Shown piece after piece: positions 21,519 to 33,190 of a stretch of DNA of 64,000 nt. Location of the stretch: the NCBI GenBank assembly GCA_022605405.1, contig JABYQQ010000002.1:248001-312000 (forward strand), written 5' to 3'. The notes below the pieces were generated by a model, which saw only the letters and a program-made list of their open reading frames with translations, ran no database searches and had not been told where the DNA came from. Made by a program: the position numbers and the translations under genes. Within the stretch, counting starts at the first letter, position 1; the number at the start of each line of letters is the position of its first letter. Source of the DNA: Earliella scabrosa. Lineage: Eukaryota > Basidiomycota > Agaricomycetes > Polyporales > Polyporaceae.

Positions 21519-23269
21519 TCAGAGTCCTGCCTTTTGACACACCGCAATCTCAGTGTACAACCTTTGCCACTCGGAAGAGAAGCGCATAGTGTTCTGGAGG
21601 TAGGGGAACAGGCGATGGAGGAACATGGCACACGTCCGGTAGTCTGCCACTGCCAAGTGGAAGATCTGGAGGGTGCGCAGCTGGTGGTTCAGGCGGGGGA
21701 TGTTCGCCAGCTCAGCCTCGCTGGTGAAGCTGCACTGCAGACGCGTAATTCGCAAGGATGTGAGGTTGGGGAACAGTTGTGCAAGCCGCACGAGCGAGGG
21801 TGGGCCGAACGAGACGAAGTTCCCGGTCGTGACTCCGGGATCGTGCCAACTCGGGTCGCCACCATCAGAGCTAGGGAGGCTTGCGAGCAGTTGGAGCGTC
21901 GTGAGATGTGGCCACGCGCGGGCCATCGCGGAAGCGTCGCCTTCGTCGAATGTGAAAAGGTCTGCGTTGTAGTCCAGTCTGAACCTCTCGAGTTGGAGCG
22001 AATAGAGAGGGGCAATCGCTGAGGAGAGCTGTTCGGGCATCTCCACTGCTGGGTGCGGGAACGCCATGGCGTAATGTGGTGTAAAGTAACATAGAAATCG
22101 ACGTAGCTTAGGGAAGCGTTGTGCCCAGATCCTGCAACTATCGTGGAACTCTCGGACTCCATGAGGGGGGTATTCCCAAACTTCGAGGGTCTGGAGTTCA
22201 GGGAGATCCAGGTAGAAGTAGGCGTGGTTGGCGCCAACTCGATGGAAGATGCCCAGCGTGCGTAAGTTTGGAAAGTGCAGAGGCGTCACGAGCGAATGGG
22301 CCTGGCCAATATCGAAGGCATCACCAAGGAATAAGGACTCGAGCATATCCAAGGCAGCGAACGATCGTAAACCGTTCAAGCCCATCTGGGCCTGCGGAGC
22401 CTGTCGATTTCCATGGATATCGCCACAGGACAAATCGCGTAAGGCTGAGAGTTTCGAGAATGGGAATGGGACGAAGACTGCATCTGGACGGAGGTCTTTG
22501 TAATTGACAAAGATCTTCTGAATGTGAGGGGCGTAGAGATGGATGTTGGAGAGCAGCATACGGGCACTCGTCTGCCATTCGTTAAAATCGTGAGCTGACA
22601 TGGCCGTAATGACGATATCGGGGTGTCCGAAATGAACACTGAGCTCTTCGACCGACGGCGAGAGAGCAGTGAAGAGCGCCGTACTCTGAGGTGAAAGCGT
22701 CTCCCAGCATAGTTTCTGGAGGTTGGGAAACAAATGTTGTCCGGAGGCCCGTTGTGTCAGATACGTCCACGTGGAGTCTCCCATCCATGACGTTGTAGCT
22801 CCGGGGGGCACGTTGACGTTACCCAGCGTAAGGGTGACCGAGAGCGTGGAGACATGTGAAGCGTACAAGCAGAACCGGGCCCATTCATGATCGGGGATAT
22901 CACCAACCAGCATCTTGTCGCGAAGACTGCATCAGTCATGCGAGGGATGCCACTCACTGCACAGATACTCACATAGGTATCATACATAGGGTGGAACCAC
23001 GTCGGGGCACGATCTCCCTGTCGGACCATCCTCCACGCACTGAGAAGGCGCAAGAGGGGCCTGATCTCCGGCAAGTCCTTCCATAGAGCTGGCACCGCTA
23101 CATCATTAAATGTCTTGCATACACGCGCCAAGCGAGCTAACGCTCTTCTGTCCAGAGGATCGTATGTCTCGTCGGCTCGGGTTCCATATTTGGACCACTG
23201 CGCCACCGGAAATTGCTGAAAGATCTCATAGAGAATGTCCTTGTTCCGTAGCGCACGATGAACAGGCAT
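21519..23269 (-). CDS. F-box/LRR-type protein
   Basis: Exon 1 (23269-22973) begins MPVHRALRNKDILYEIFQQF and continues to ALARLARVCKTFNDVAVPALW, an F-box-like helix pair with the usual L-ARVCK-F-xx-A-x-x-x-LW ending. A 59-nt intron leads in phase 0 to exon 2 (22913-21519), which holds irregular leucine-rich repeats such as FPNLQKLCWETLS, FPNLRTLGIFHRV and FPNLTSLRITRLQ. The total is 563 residues. Such proteins act as substrate adaptors in SCF ubiquitin ligases; the target is unknown. Large families of these are typical of Agaricomycetes. Confidence 0.78.
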
Positions 23270-23385
23270 ACTGCAACTTGTGTGGACATATCGCGTCAGG
23301 GCATGGGCATGTTGCCACATGAGAGATCGAGCCACTGGACAACTTACTTGAAGTTCAACAATCCACAAACCTGGATCGGCCTTTG

Positions 23386-23767
23386 ATGAGGACCAGTCAC
23401 TATCAGCTTCCTATGAAAGACTGGATTGAGTTGGATTTGAGTGAGATGCGATGGATTGTAAGCACGATCGTTGGGTTCGTGAGCCAACTTACCGTGATGC
23501 CAGCCGTGGGAGGAGATGGGAGGCCGGCATTTCCCGTCCCGCCTGAGGATCGTCGGACGACGATTCGGATTCGACCTTCCATCACCAACACCAGCTTCAA
23601 CTCCGCGTCCATACTACATTGACTGGAGCATAGCAGCAGGCGCGTATGTGAACTGGATGAATAGTCGTTGGAACAAAATGGTGCGACTAGTGAACTTGAA
23701 GGACTTGGGCAGAGCAGCCACACCGGGCCGAAACCAGAAACACTTGCTTGAGCGCTTACCATACTAG
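23386..23767 (+). CDS. Possible small gene, 111 residues
   Basis: Exon 1 (23386-23457) ends with the sequence WIELDLSEMRWI. A 46-nt intron with GTAAGC donor and CAG acceptor leads in phase 0 to exon 2 (23504-23767), containing RPYYIDWSIAAGAYVNWMN and ending LERLPY. The Trp/Tyr-rich composition looks like protein. However, the gene is short, matches no family I know, and a 146-codon frame overlaps it on the other strand. Confidence 0.35.
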
Positions 23768-24208
23768 TAACTACCCTCTCCTTCCACTTTGACCACGTCA
23801 TCGTCTCGAGTCTCACGAACCACCATCCACACTCACGGGACATAGGGCCTAATGAATACTGCTAATGAGGTGTGTGATCTCTTGCATGATCACTTCCAAA
23901 CTGATATCGTCGAACAGGCTTCAAGGCGCACAGTGAACGACAATGTCACTTCAAGTCATGGTGAGTGGCAACGTCATGGTCAGGGGCATGTTGTACGCGG
24001 GTCATAAGAACCTAGCCATGCTTCCGTTTCAAATATGTATAAATATGGCTACTGTGGGTACAGTAAGAGTTGAGAGGACTCGCTCGCGAGTTCATCTTGT
24101 ATTGAGCCACTCCGCAGTGGCTCAGGTCGAAGCTGACGACAGTCACAGGAGTTCTATTCTATCTTGAAAGCGACTGAAAGAGTGCTGACACATGATATGT
24201 TTGCACAG
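23768..24208. other. Upstream region of the TPR/CCCH gene, first exon unresolved
   Basis: One or more short 5' exons of the next gene must lie here, because the exon starting at about 24209 has no in-frame ATG near its start. ATGTCACTTCAAGTCATG followed by GTGAGT (23943-23960) is a candidate first exon, but its phase does not fit the next exon directly. Confidence 0.4.
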
Positions 24209-27200
24209 GAATTCCTGTCTCCAACTTGAAACCGCTTGTCGTGGTTCTCCAGCTCGAAGCCGTATCCAAGCTCTGTGAAGAATTCACATCCCAGGGCCAC
24301 CTCGGGAAGAAGCTCTCCCAGAGAGCGTTACTCCGACGTGCCGAGACTTCATATCAAGCACGCCGCTATCTCACCAGCACCACACGTCCTCACGCGGTCA
24401 TCGTCACCGACAACGCCGTCACGCTCCCCAAGTACCGGGATGTTCTACAACTTCTGGTCGATTACGCTGCAGCCGGCGGGACCGTCGTGTACGCGGGAAT
24501 GTTCAGCAGCTTCACGATATCTCCCGATATCGAGTTTATGTTTAAGTCCGCGTGGGGGCTGCCATGGCGACCTTGTGCATATTCGCGCGAAACCATTGCC
24601 ATCAACCCACTCATCAAAGGACTGCACGTCAACATGCTCGTCCCTCAGTATAGCATGAAGGCGACGTACCTTGGCGATGTGGCCCCGAGCGACGCGGTTT
24701 ATCTCGAGCTACCCCAGATCAGGAAGCTTAAGAAGAGCAGGGCGGGACAATCAAGCGCAACATGCAAGACTCCAGCGGCATTCGCAGCTATCGGGAGAGG
24801 TCGGGTTGGATATGTGGGGGACGTGAACGGAGAAAAGGACACGACAAGTCTCATTCTCGCCATGTGCTTCCATCCAGCTTCGCGCGCACCTCCCGCACCG
24901 GGAACCGGGTCTCCTATCTCTGTGAGTGTGACACATCGGTGCACATACCGTACATGAGACTGAGATCAAATTAGGAGCAGGGCTCTGCTGGCGTCGCTGG
25001 CTCACCTCCCCTACCACCACCTCGAGAGCGCAACCTGCTCATCGTGTCATTGGAGAAGGAGCCGTGGGCGGACGACATTTACGAATCGCTCTACCAAGTC
25101 CTCAAGAAGAAGTCCAAGGTCACAGAGGTCCTCACCACACGCGCAGCTACCCAAGCACTCTCCAGCACCCCGCCCCCTGACGCCATTCTCGTCTCGGACG
25201 CCGCGATCACCAGGCGAAAGTACGCCACAGTCCGGGACAAGCTCATCGAGTATGCGCGCAGCGGCGGCATCGTCGTGCTCGGGATGCAATTCAGCAACCA
25301 TCTCCCCCTTGACCAGGCGCGCTCGTTCTTCGCACGCTGGGGCGTGCCATGGGATGCGGGCTCATACCATAGGACGACCTTCGGGCTCAACCCGGATGGC
25401 TTGCCGGCTCCGCTGTCGAAGGATGCCCTCCAGCCCTCCTACAGCATGAAGGCGGTCCACCTCAAGAACGCCCCACGCGACACGGCCGTGTATCTCCCGA
25501 CCACAGAGTCGCGCGTTGAGTCGTTCGTCTTTCCGCGCACACCGATCACGGGCGCGAGTGCCGAGGAAAGCCCCGCGGTCTTCGCGCGCGTCGGACAGGG
25601 GTACCTCGGGTATCTGGGCGATGTCAATGGGGAGCAGGGCTCGACGCGCCTGCTGTTGGAGATGTTGGGCGTGAAGATCCAACCGGGGGACCTTGGTGGG
25701 AGGACGTACGCGGCGTCCCTGATGATTCGCCCTGATGGGACGACGGAGGCGGTCAATGAGACTGAAGAGGAGATTCCGCTGCCCCCACCGCAGCCTGCGC
25801 CACGCGCCCCCGGCGAGCGCGAGGCGGAAGTGCGGGTACGCGCCGAGGCTCGTGCGAAAGTCCGAGAGGAGAAACTCAAACAGGGAGATCTGCTGAAGAA
25901 CGAGGTACGCACTCCAGATGTGTCGGCTCTCATTGTGGGACTGAGGTGTTTCACCCAGGGTAACGAGCTATACCAAGCCGGGAAGTGGGCGGAGTCTGCG
26001 GAGAAGTATCGCGCAGCCGCGTTGCTCGCTGGTCCACAGCCTGTCTACCTCTCCAATCTCGCAGCCTCCTTCATCAAGTTGCAGCTGTACGCATCCTTAT
26101 TCCAGTTATCCCCTTCTGTTTCTGAATCTCTCATTTTTGATTTGTGCAGATGGGATCTTGCTGAGAGCGCCGCGACGCGCGCTCTCCTCCACGACCCTAA
26201 GCATCTTAAGGCGCTCTACCGAAGAGGGGTCGCACGGAAGGAACAGAACAGGCTTGTTGCCGCAGAATCTGGTCAGTCACGCTCCCCTCACCAGTGTCCT
26301 TATATGATGATCCTCACGTCGCCCCAACAGATCTCAAGCGACTCCTCGTCATCGACCGCACGAATCATACTGCTAGTGAAGAGCTCGATGACATCCGGGA
26401 CAGAATGGACGCCAACGTGGACGACGATTGGCCGGGAGACGAGCAGCTGGAGAAGCGCGCTCCGGACCGTGCGCTCGAGATCGAGGACGAGTCGGACTCG
26501 GAGGACTTTGCGCACGCGGGCAATGGCACGCCGTGCAGGTTCTACAACCACGGTGGCTGCCGGCACGGGGCCCGCTGCCGCTTCAAGCATTCCCCCGACT
26601 CGAAGAGCGTCCGTGATGAGCTGTGCGTCCCACTTCTCTCTTTCTAACTCTGCTGGAGACTTACACCTGGAGTATGCACATGGCAGGGGACGGAATGTGT
26701 GCGTCTACTGGCTGCTCGGCCATTGCCGTCACGGCGACCGCTGCGTGTATGCGCACGACAAGACCTATCTCCCCGTCCTTGGCTGGTGGACGGACGAAGC
26801 ACGGTTGGCGCGGCTGCGCAAAGAGTTCGACGATGCGGTCAAGGCTGCGCCCCTCCCCGCTCGTCCCGGACAGGCGGAACACGTCCTCGCCGAGGCGCTG
26901 AAGCCGACGCCGTGGAGAAAGGACCTGTGGGCCGTGGCGGACGCGTACGAGAAGGTCGCGTCCGCAGCGGAGGAGCGCCGGAGGGACGAGGAGGAGGACT
27001 GGGTGAGCGACGAGTGGGAGGACGAGTGGGACGAGCGCGCGGAGAACTTTGGATATCTGCGCGGAGACGTGGAGGACATGCAGATGTATGGAATCAAGCC
27101 GTGGGATCTCGATGCGTATGTGAGTGGCTCTGGCTAGACCTGGGTGTTGCAGACGCTGACCGTGCTATGTACATAGGAGGAGCTGACGCGGATCCGGGAA

Positions 27201-27218
27201 GCGTTGGGCGAGTACTAG
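24209..27218 (+). CDS. Tandem-repeat, TPR and double CCCH zinc-finger fusion protein
   Basis: After an unresolved 5' exon, two related domains of about 220 residues occur in tandem (24214-24925 and 25000-25700). Both share PDAILVSDAAITRRKYATVR-like, GG-VV-GM-FS, WG-PW and GYLGYLGDVNGE-like blocks, reminiscent of a flavodoxin- or amidotransferase-like alpha/beta fold. A charged linker leads to TPR repeats (GNELYQAGKWAESAEKYRAA, WDLAESAATRALLHDPKHLK). Two CCCH fingers of C-x7-C-x5-C-x3-H form follow: CRFYNHGGCRHGARCRFKH and CVYWLLGHCRHGDRCVYAH. Introns include 25905-25958, 26087-26149, 26272-26330, 26623-26686 and 27120-27176. The last exon is EELTRIREALGEY. Binding RNA through the fingers is the family expectation. 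This gene is the source of the relics at 2.3 and 4.6 kb. Confidence 0.75.
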
Positions 27219-27574
27219 TCTGCCCTTGTCGTGTACTCTGAACCTTCATGTCTTGGACGATGTAGCAATCGTATATGTCTGCAGCATGTTTCAGTCGAAG
27301 TAGTAGTGCGACAATCGCACTCTTTCCGTTTGAGCTCACCTCGATGGGGGTATACATCAAGACACGTCCTGTCACGTCGTGCCCAATCTGGGGGGTTGTC
27401 TCGTGATCGCGTTCGCAGCGTGGTCATCTAATCTTATCTGCGGGACCGCTCGCGGTCATCCCCATCGGGTCTCTCGCGATGCTTACACCTTGGTCAGCGA
27501 CGACCATTGACTACACTCCCGGCCCCTGCTACTCGTCTTCTCTCTGTTTTCTCTAGCCCACCCACTCGCGTTCA
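27219..27574. other. Intergenic, no gene seen
   Basis: A 356-bp spacer between two genes on the same strand. It ends in a pyrimidine-rich run before the F-box gene start. Confidence 0.5.
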
Positions 27575-29874
27575 ATGTCTATCCTGACCCTCCCGCCAGA
27601 GATCATCGAACAGGTCCTCATCTCTACGGCAGCGGCGGGCTTCCCCCACGCTATCGCTGCGTTCGCACAGACAAGCAAGTCGAATCATGCGCTAGTCTAC
27701 GACACAAAGGATCAGCATCTATGGCGCGAGGTGTTCCTTACCACCTTCGACGACCCGCGGGCCTCAGGCGGAGGTCCTGGATGGGGAGAATGCGTGTCGT
27801 CCAAGTCCGATACGCACAAGGAGGACGCGTTCGACTGGGGCGCAGAGTTCCGGAGGCGGATATGGGCCGCGGGATACCTACGCCGGGAAACGGACCCCGA
27901 GCGCAAGCTCAGGGACGAAGAGTACGTGACAGAGTTGGAGGTGACCCACCGCAACATCCGTGCGTTCGACGCCATCCTCTCAGTCATCAGCACTGCGCTC
28001 CCGTGTCCTCCCACCATCGTCTTCTCCTTTCTTCCACCGCCGGGCAGCACGTCCGATGCGCATACTCCGCTCGCGCCTACCTCGAACTATCCCACCTTCC
28101 CTCCGCTTCCGCAAGCAATCGGCGGCTTCACGAACAGCATCCTCACCGTCGGACCCACTGATACGTCCGGGCGCACCTTCAGTCAGGCCCTGCGCGCCAA
28201 CAGCATAGGATGGCTGACCTCGGTGCTCGCGAAGGGTCTACCTCCACAAATTACCGCCTTTTTTTCCGGAGAGAAGTGGCCCGGTGGCTTGGCCGGACAA
28301 TACCTCGACGAACCCCAGTTCCGCGAGATGCAAACGGCAGGCCATATCATGGCATGTACCGGCTTCATTCCCATACCTCCAGAGCTCGTTCCTGCTGTCT
28401 CACCACCCGAACTTATTTCCGCCGAGGGGTCCTGTGCGTCGGGAGCGAGTAGCGCCAAGGCAAAGACGCCGTACATGAGCGTGGAGAGGCAGCTCAAGAG
28501 GGCGCGGAGGCTCGCGCGCATGCGCGTGTACAACATGCGATATCTGTCGCGCGACAGCGATTGGGGCCCATTTCTGCCTTGCGAGCCGAAGCAAGGTCGC
28601 AAGACCCGGGCTATGTCCGACGACGACGCGTTGCTGCAGCCCATCCTGGCACTCTTCAGCGCGCACCGGCACGCGCAACACGAGGGCACGGATGAGGACG
28701 AGGGAGAGGAGGAAGAGGATGTCGGCATGCGCGATGATGGCGAACGGGTCGAGGAGGACAGCCATAGCGACGATGAGATGATGGAGACTGAAGTAGGCGC
28801 GGACGAGGAAGCGATCGAGGATGACGAGGACGACCCAGAGAACATCAGGCCCTTGTCACCGCCGTCGGCAGCAGAGCTGCGCGCGGACTGGGCATATCTC
28901 GCCGCCGTGCGCGTCGTGGTGGAGGCGAACCTGCGCGAGTCCTTCCAGGCTGCTGATCTGCGGGGCCTCTTCTCACTCGACGGGCTGCGTCGCGGGAGCG
29001 CGCCCTGGGACGCTGCGGCTTACAAGCCCTGTCAGTCGACGGACGAGGCCCCTGTCGGACACAGCAAGGGCAAGGAGAGAGCAACAGGGAGCGACGACGC
29101 GGAAGGCTGGGACTGGGCTGGGGTGACAGGCGTGTGGATGTGAGTGCGCTAACCGGTATCGTTGTGCGCATCGGTCATACTTAATCTCGCATCGCTCGCA
29201 GGCGCTGCGTGTGCTGGATGGACTACAGAGACCTCATATGTGCGTGACAGTCGAACATGCTGTCTAGATCTGCGCATCTTACTGACTCGCATGTCGTCCC
29301 TCAGTGCACAACGTACGCGTCTCCTACTCCTGCGCCCGTTCTTCTCGAGCACTGACGTGAGGTGCCACACAGCTATCTGGCGAGTTCGAGGGCCCGCACC
29401 TCTCTGAAGCGGTACGCGTCGTCTCGATGCGTCTCCGGATCAAGTCGTATTCGCCGTGCAATGTCCCGGGGTATACGCACCTCCCCACCATTCACATCAT
29501 GGGCGAGACGTTGGGGAGCGCCATCCCGACCCGGAAGATCCACGGGACGGTCTCCATGATCGGGGACGGGAGCGTGCGGTGGACGACGGTATGTGCTCAC
29601 ACCACCTCTGATTGGTGATTGGGATTGGGTCGCTGATAGTCATGGAATGTCTACATAGTACTCGACCGTGGAGGGTGGTAACGCGGACGAATGGGTGTCG
29701 GAGGGTGTCCAGGTTGGAGGTGTTGCGTCTGCGATGGGCGTGCTGGGCCTGTGGACTGGCGCGCAGCATGAGCGCATGGACCCACTGGGTATGTTCGTGT
29801 ACTTCCGTCCCTGTGTCATTTCGTGCTGATGCTGCCTCGCTTTAGGTCCTTGTTGGGCGTGGAAAGTTGGCTAA
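27575..29874 (+). CDS. F-box protein with conserved C-terminal domain
   Basis: The N-terminus LTLPPEIIEQVLI...TKDQHLWREVF is an F-box. A long middle region contains an acidic, Asp/Glu-rich stretch at about residues 375-430. The C-terminal part is assembled from short exons and reads CWMDYRDLILHN, LSGEFEGPHLSEA, HGTVSMIGDGSVRW, GGNADEWVSEGVQ and LGLWTGAQHERMDP, ending GPCWAWKVG. This C-terminal domain accompanies F-boxes in many basidiomycetes. One exon (29305-29312) is only 8 nt. The gene likely encodes an SCF adaptor; the substrate is unknown. Confidence 0.8.
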
Positions 29875-30664
29875 AGTCGAGCGTATCACCGCTGGTAACG
29901 CTCCTCGCTACTACCGCCCTCAACGGACTCAGATTGATCGTATGCTACTGTAAGCTCACGTTGGTGCGTTGCTTGCACACCGTGTGCTGTAGCCCCGTTG
30001 TACCACCATTTTCATGCTATGCAGCTATCAGCTACTGCTGTGACAGCGTGATGGTTGTCCTGATTGTCCTCATAGCTTCTCTGTTTTCGCGCAGACCTTT
30101 CGAGAGCCCCTTCTACCGCTCTGACTCATGACAATACCCCCAGCGAACCCCCGCTTTGTTCTAGCGAATTAGACCCACTGTGAACACCGACCAAGCGATA
30201 TCCCGAACTGTGAATATTCAATTCCTTCGCGCATGCGGCCTACGATGAACGCCTGGAGACCCACAGAGCTTTCGAAAAGTTTTTGGGTCAGGTTTTGGGT
30301 TGGGGAATCTCACACAGGTCGTGGCCGCATACTGTCGGTTTGGCACTGATGCTGACTCCGACGACCTCTGCGACCAGAACGCGATGGCGGTAGATGCGCG
30401 CTACTGATAGTAGGCATAACTCACTAGATACCGGCTCCTCCGGCACGCATGCTAGCTCTGATTGTGACGTGCAAAGACGTTGAACGTTGAGCCTTGAATA
30501 TTCGAACGCCCGGACGGGCCCGGGCGCGGCATATTTTGCCACGTGGAGAAGGTAGCGATGTGATGATGTAAGCATCCGGAATCCCGGGCCGACTTCTGCG
30601 TTGTTGGCGTTGAGAAGTTGTGCGCAGGCTCGAACTCTGTCTCTGCTCTTCCGCCTTCACGCGC
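29875..30664. other. Intergenic, no gene seen
   Basis: About 790 bp between two genes on the same strand. Only short frames are present and no repeat was recognised. Confidence 0.5.
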
Positions 30665-31570
30665 ATGATGCTAGGGTTCGGGCTCATCTACCAAATGTTC
30701 CGCAGGCTCATAAGCAATGCCCGCTACTGGCTTCTTGTGTACCTCGACAACAGGGCGAAGAAACGCTACCCATACATAGGCGGTGGCAACGTTGGTCGGC
30801 TCACCTCCAGGCTTGTCCTCAAGCAGGTACCACTGAATCGCTCTCGAGTCGAGGCAGAGGCGATACGCTTTGTCTGCCAGCACACCTCTCTCCCAATCCC
30901 CCGTCTACGCATGTATTGGGAAGAAGGCACAATCGGCTCCCTCATCATCGACTATGCCGAAGGCGAGACATTGCAGCGCGCCTGGAAAAGGCTGTCAGAT
31001 GAACAGCGCTCCTCTGTGATGCGCAAGGTGGCAGGATTTGTGCAGGAGCTGCGATCAATTCCCCAGCCTCCCCCGCCACCTGGGTCGTCACTCCCCCGTT
31101 CTGGCTGGATTGGGTCACCACTCGGGAATCCCTTCCACGACTGTCGCATGACCTCGTCCGAAGATCCCTACGGTCCCTTTCCCAGTGAACGAGAGTTCAA
31201 TGACTGGAAGGTGTCGCGATTTGCTCCCTTCGGGGAGAGGTCCGTCACAGCAGCTGCACACATTGCTCAGCTGCGGCGCGCCATGTCAGACCAACATCCG
31301 ATTGTGTTCACACACGGCGATATCAATCGTCGCAACATTCTCGTCCGCATTCATGGCGACGGACCAGACGACGTCGAGATCACGGCGTTCATAGATTGGG
31401 AGCAGGCGGGATGGCGACCAATACATTGGGAGAGTGTCAAGTGGTGTTTTATGGGCGGAATGGCTACGGACTGGACGAACTTTGCCGTGGATGAGATCGG
31501 CGCTGGTTACGGAGCAGACATCGCGTTGGAGGAGGAGCTACAGGACATCTCCGGACATATCCCATACTGA
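30665..31570 (+). CDS. APH/choline-kinase-like phosphotransferase
   Basis: A single exon of 301 residues; the first ATG in frame is at 30665. The order of motifs is that of aminoglycoside-phosphotransferase/choline-kinase-like enzymes. A glycine-rich start is followed by a Lys (LVLKQVPLNRSRVEAEAIRF), then LIIDYAEGETLQRAW. The catalytic loop is FTHGDINRRNILV (H-G-D...N) and the metal-binding Asp lies in IDWEQAGWRPIHWE. Many agaricomycete paralogues exist and their small-molecule substrates are unknown. Confidence 0.82.
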   Translation: MMLGFGLIYQMFRRLISNARYWLLVYLDNRAKKRYPYIGGGNVGRLTSRLVLKQVPLNRSRVEAEAIRFVCQHTSLPIPRLRMYWEEGTIGSLIIDYAEGETLQRAWKRLSDEQRSSVMRKVAGFVQELRSIPQPPPPPGSSLPRSGWIGSPLGNPFHDCRMTSSEDPYGPFPSEREFNDWKVSRFAPFGERSVTAAAHIAQLRRAMSDQHPIVFTHGDINRRNILVRIHGDGPDDVEITAFIDWEQAGWRPIHWESVKWCFMGGMATDWTNFAVDEIGAGYGADIALEEELQDISGHIPY

Positions 31571-31649
31571 CGACAGTCCTGGTATACACAAGCATGTATC
31601 AAGGGAAGGCGATTACGACTCATCATGCACTGGCATCGAGTCGAGGCGG

Positions 31650-32135
31650 TCATATACCAGCCCGTTGTAAGGCCCGGGGAATCAATCGTTGGAGGTAGTG
31701 ATCATCCCCGCCCTCCCGAGTCTCCCGATCGTCCCTCATCTTTGCCCTCAAGCCACTCTCGGTCAATGGGGTGTCAATCACCACCTTCTCCGGAAAGTCC
31801 TTGATCGCCCGGATGGCATCGATGACCCAGTTCTGGTTCCACTCAGGTTTGAGCAGAACCACGGGCACCTTCAGCAACTCGTCCCGCAACCATCCGAGGT
31901 TGCTTTACTGAATCTCTCCGACGCGACAGCCGCCGCAACTTAGGGCGCGAGAGCGGAAGATGTTGGGGATGGCTTCCGTAGTGACGGTGTAGGAGTCGTT
32001 GTTGCCCTTCACTTGGAAAACATGCGCAGCGGGGCTGCTCGGGGAGATCGCGTCGAGTGCCCAATGTTCCTCTCCAGGAGGGTGGGACATGCGCAGGTAC
32101 TGCGCCACGACGAGTTGTAAGACGTTGTTGGACAT
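31650..32135 (-). pseudogene. DUF6914-like gene with one in-frame stop
   Basis: From ATG 32135 the frame reads SNNVLQLVVAQYLRM, PGEEHWAL, HVFQVKGNNDSYTV, FRSRALSCGGCRVGEIQ. A TAA at 31907-31905 interrupts, and the same frame then continues for 84 codons with SNLGWLRDELLKVPVV and WNQNWVIDAIRAIKDF to a TGA. The two halves together have the layout of a small basidiomycete family (HWAL, GN-D-T, CGGC-VG-I, N-NWV-DA-R). No intron that would remove the stop keeps the phase. A recent nonsense mutation or sequencing error fits best. Confidence 0.6.
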
Positions 32136-33190
32136 CCGGAGGAGCAGCAGTGGGTCGGGCAATTGGAGAATCAGGTAGGATAATGTTCTGGAGGATAGCA
32201 ATTCAAATTGGGATGGCGACAGCTCAGAGGAGGACCCACAGTCCTACTAGGTCGTCGACGCCACTGCTATGAACGCACGATATGGGGACACGAGGTCTGG
32301 GGGGCCAGAACCTGCCCAATGGAGTGTGTCCGCATCCTACTATTGTCCGTACTGCTCGATTCAGCATAAAGCCTCAGCTAGCGCTAGTACGCCCTCGTAT
32401 CTTCTGTCGGAGCCGAAAAGTTGGAATGATTAATGTGGCGCTGTTATATGCTGACGAGCCAGAGTCAAGTATACCGCAGGCACCAGTGTTTCGCACTCAC
32501 TAGCAAGCTATTGCTCGGTTACTATCACGGATTCACTCGGTGACCTCGGCCGCTGCCCACTCCGAGACTCACATCCACTCGCAGCTCGTCACTAGTGGGA
32601 ATTGTATTATATTATTGCACGCAAGTTCTGCTCCAAGACAAAGACAAAGACCGAACAGCCTCTCCTGGACGAGGCGGCGGTTTTAAATGTCACGGTCACG
32701 AGTGTTTGGTCTCTTGTGACCGGTGACAGCGAACGCTCATCGGGCGCCTATTGTGCCTCCCTCTTTCTCCCGACGTCTGACTTTCCGCACACTGCTCAAG
32801 CAACTTTGTGAACTTGACGTGCATTGATGAGAGTCAGTGTCTGAATGTAAAGTGGATGTTTTCTTTGAGCACACGGGCTAACATCATCATGCAGTCGCGA
32901 CACATTGCCCAACGTCATACAACTTGAACGCGCCACTTCCGAGAGCAACGGCGGCCTACGCGTCGTAATTGTGACTTGATTGTGACCTAGAATTGGTCGG
33001 ACTGGCAAGGTGAGCTATTGTTGCCAACATTCATGCTCCGCTTTGTGACCCTAAACCGGCAGGCTAAGCCCGAGCCGCGTGGTCAGCTCGAGCCCGTCCG
33101 GGTCCTTGCACCTGTAACCACCGCCTCTGGTACAAAAAACGTACGTTTGCGCGCTTGCATGGTGAGCCATGTTCTCCCCCAACCATCACC
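32136..33190. other. Intergenic, no gene seen
   Basis: About 1 kb between divergent genes. Only short frames are present. Confidence 0.5.
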
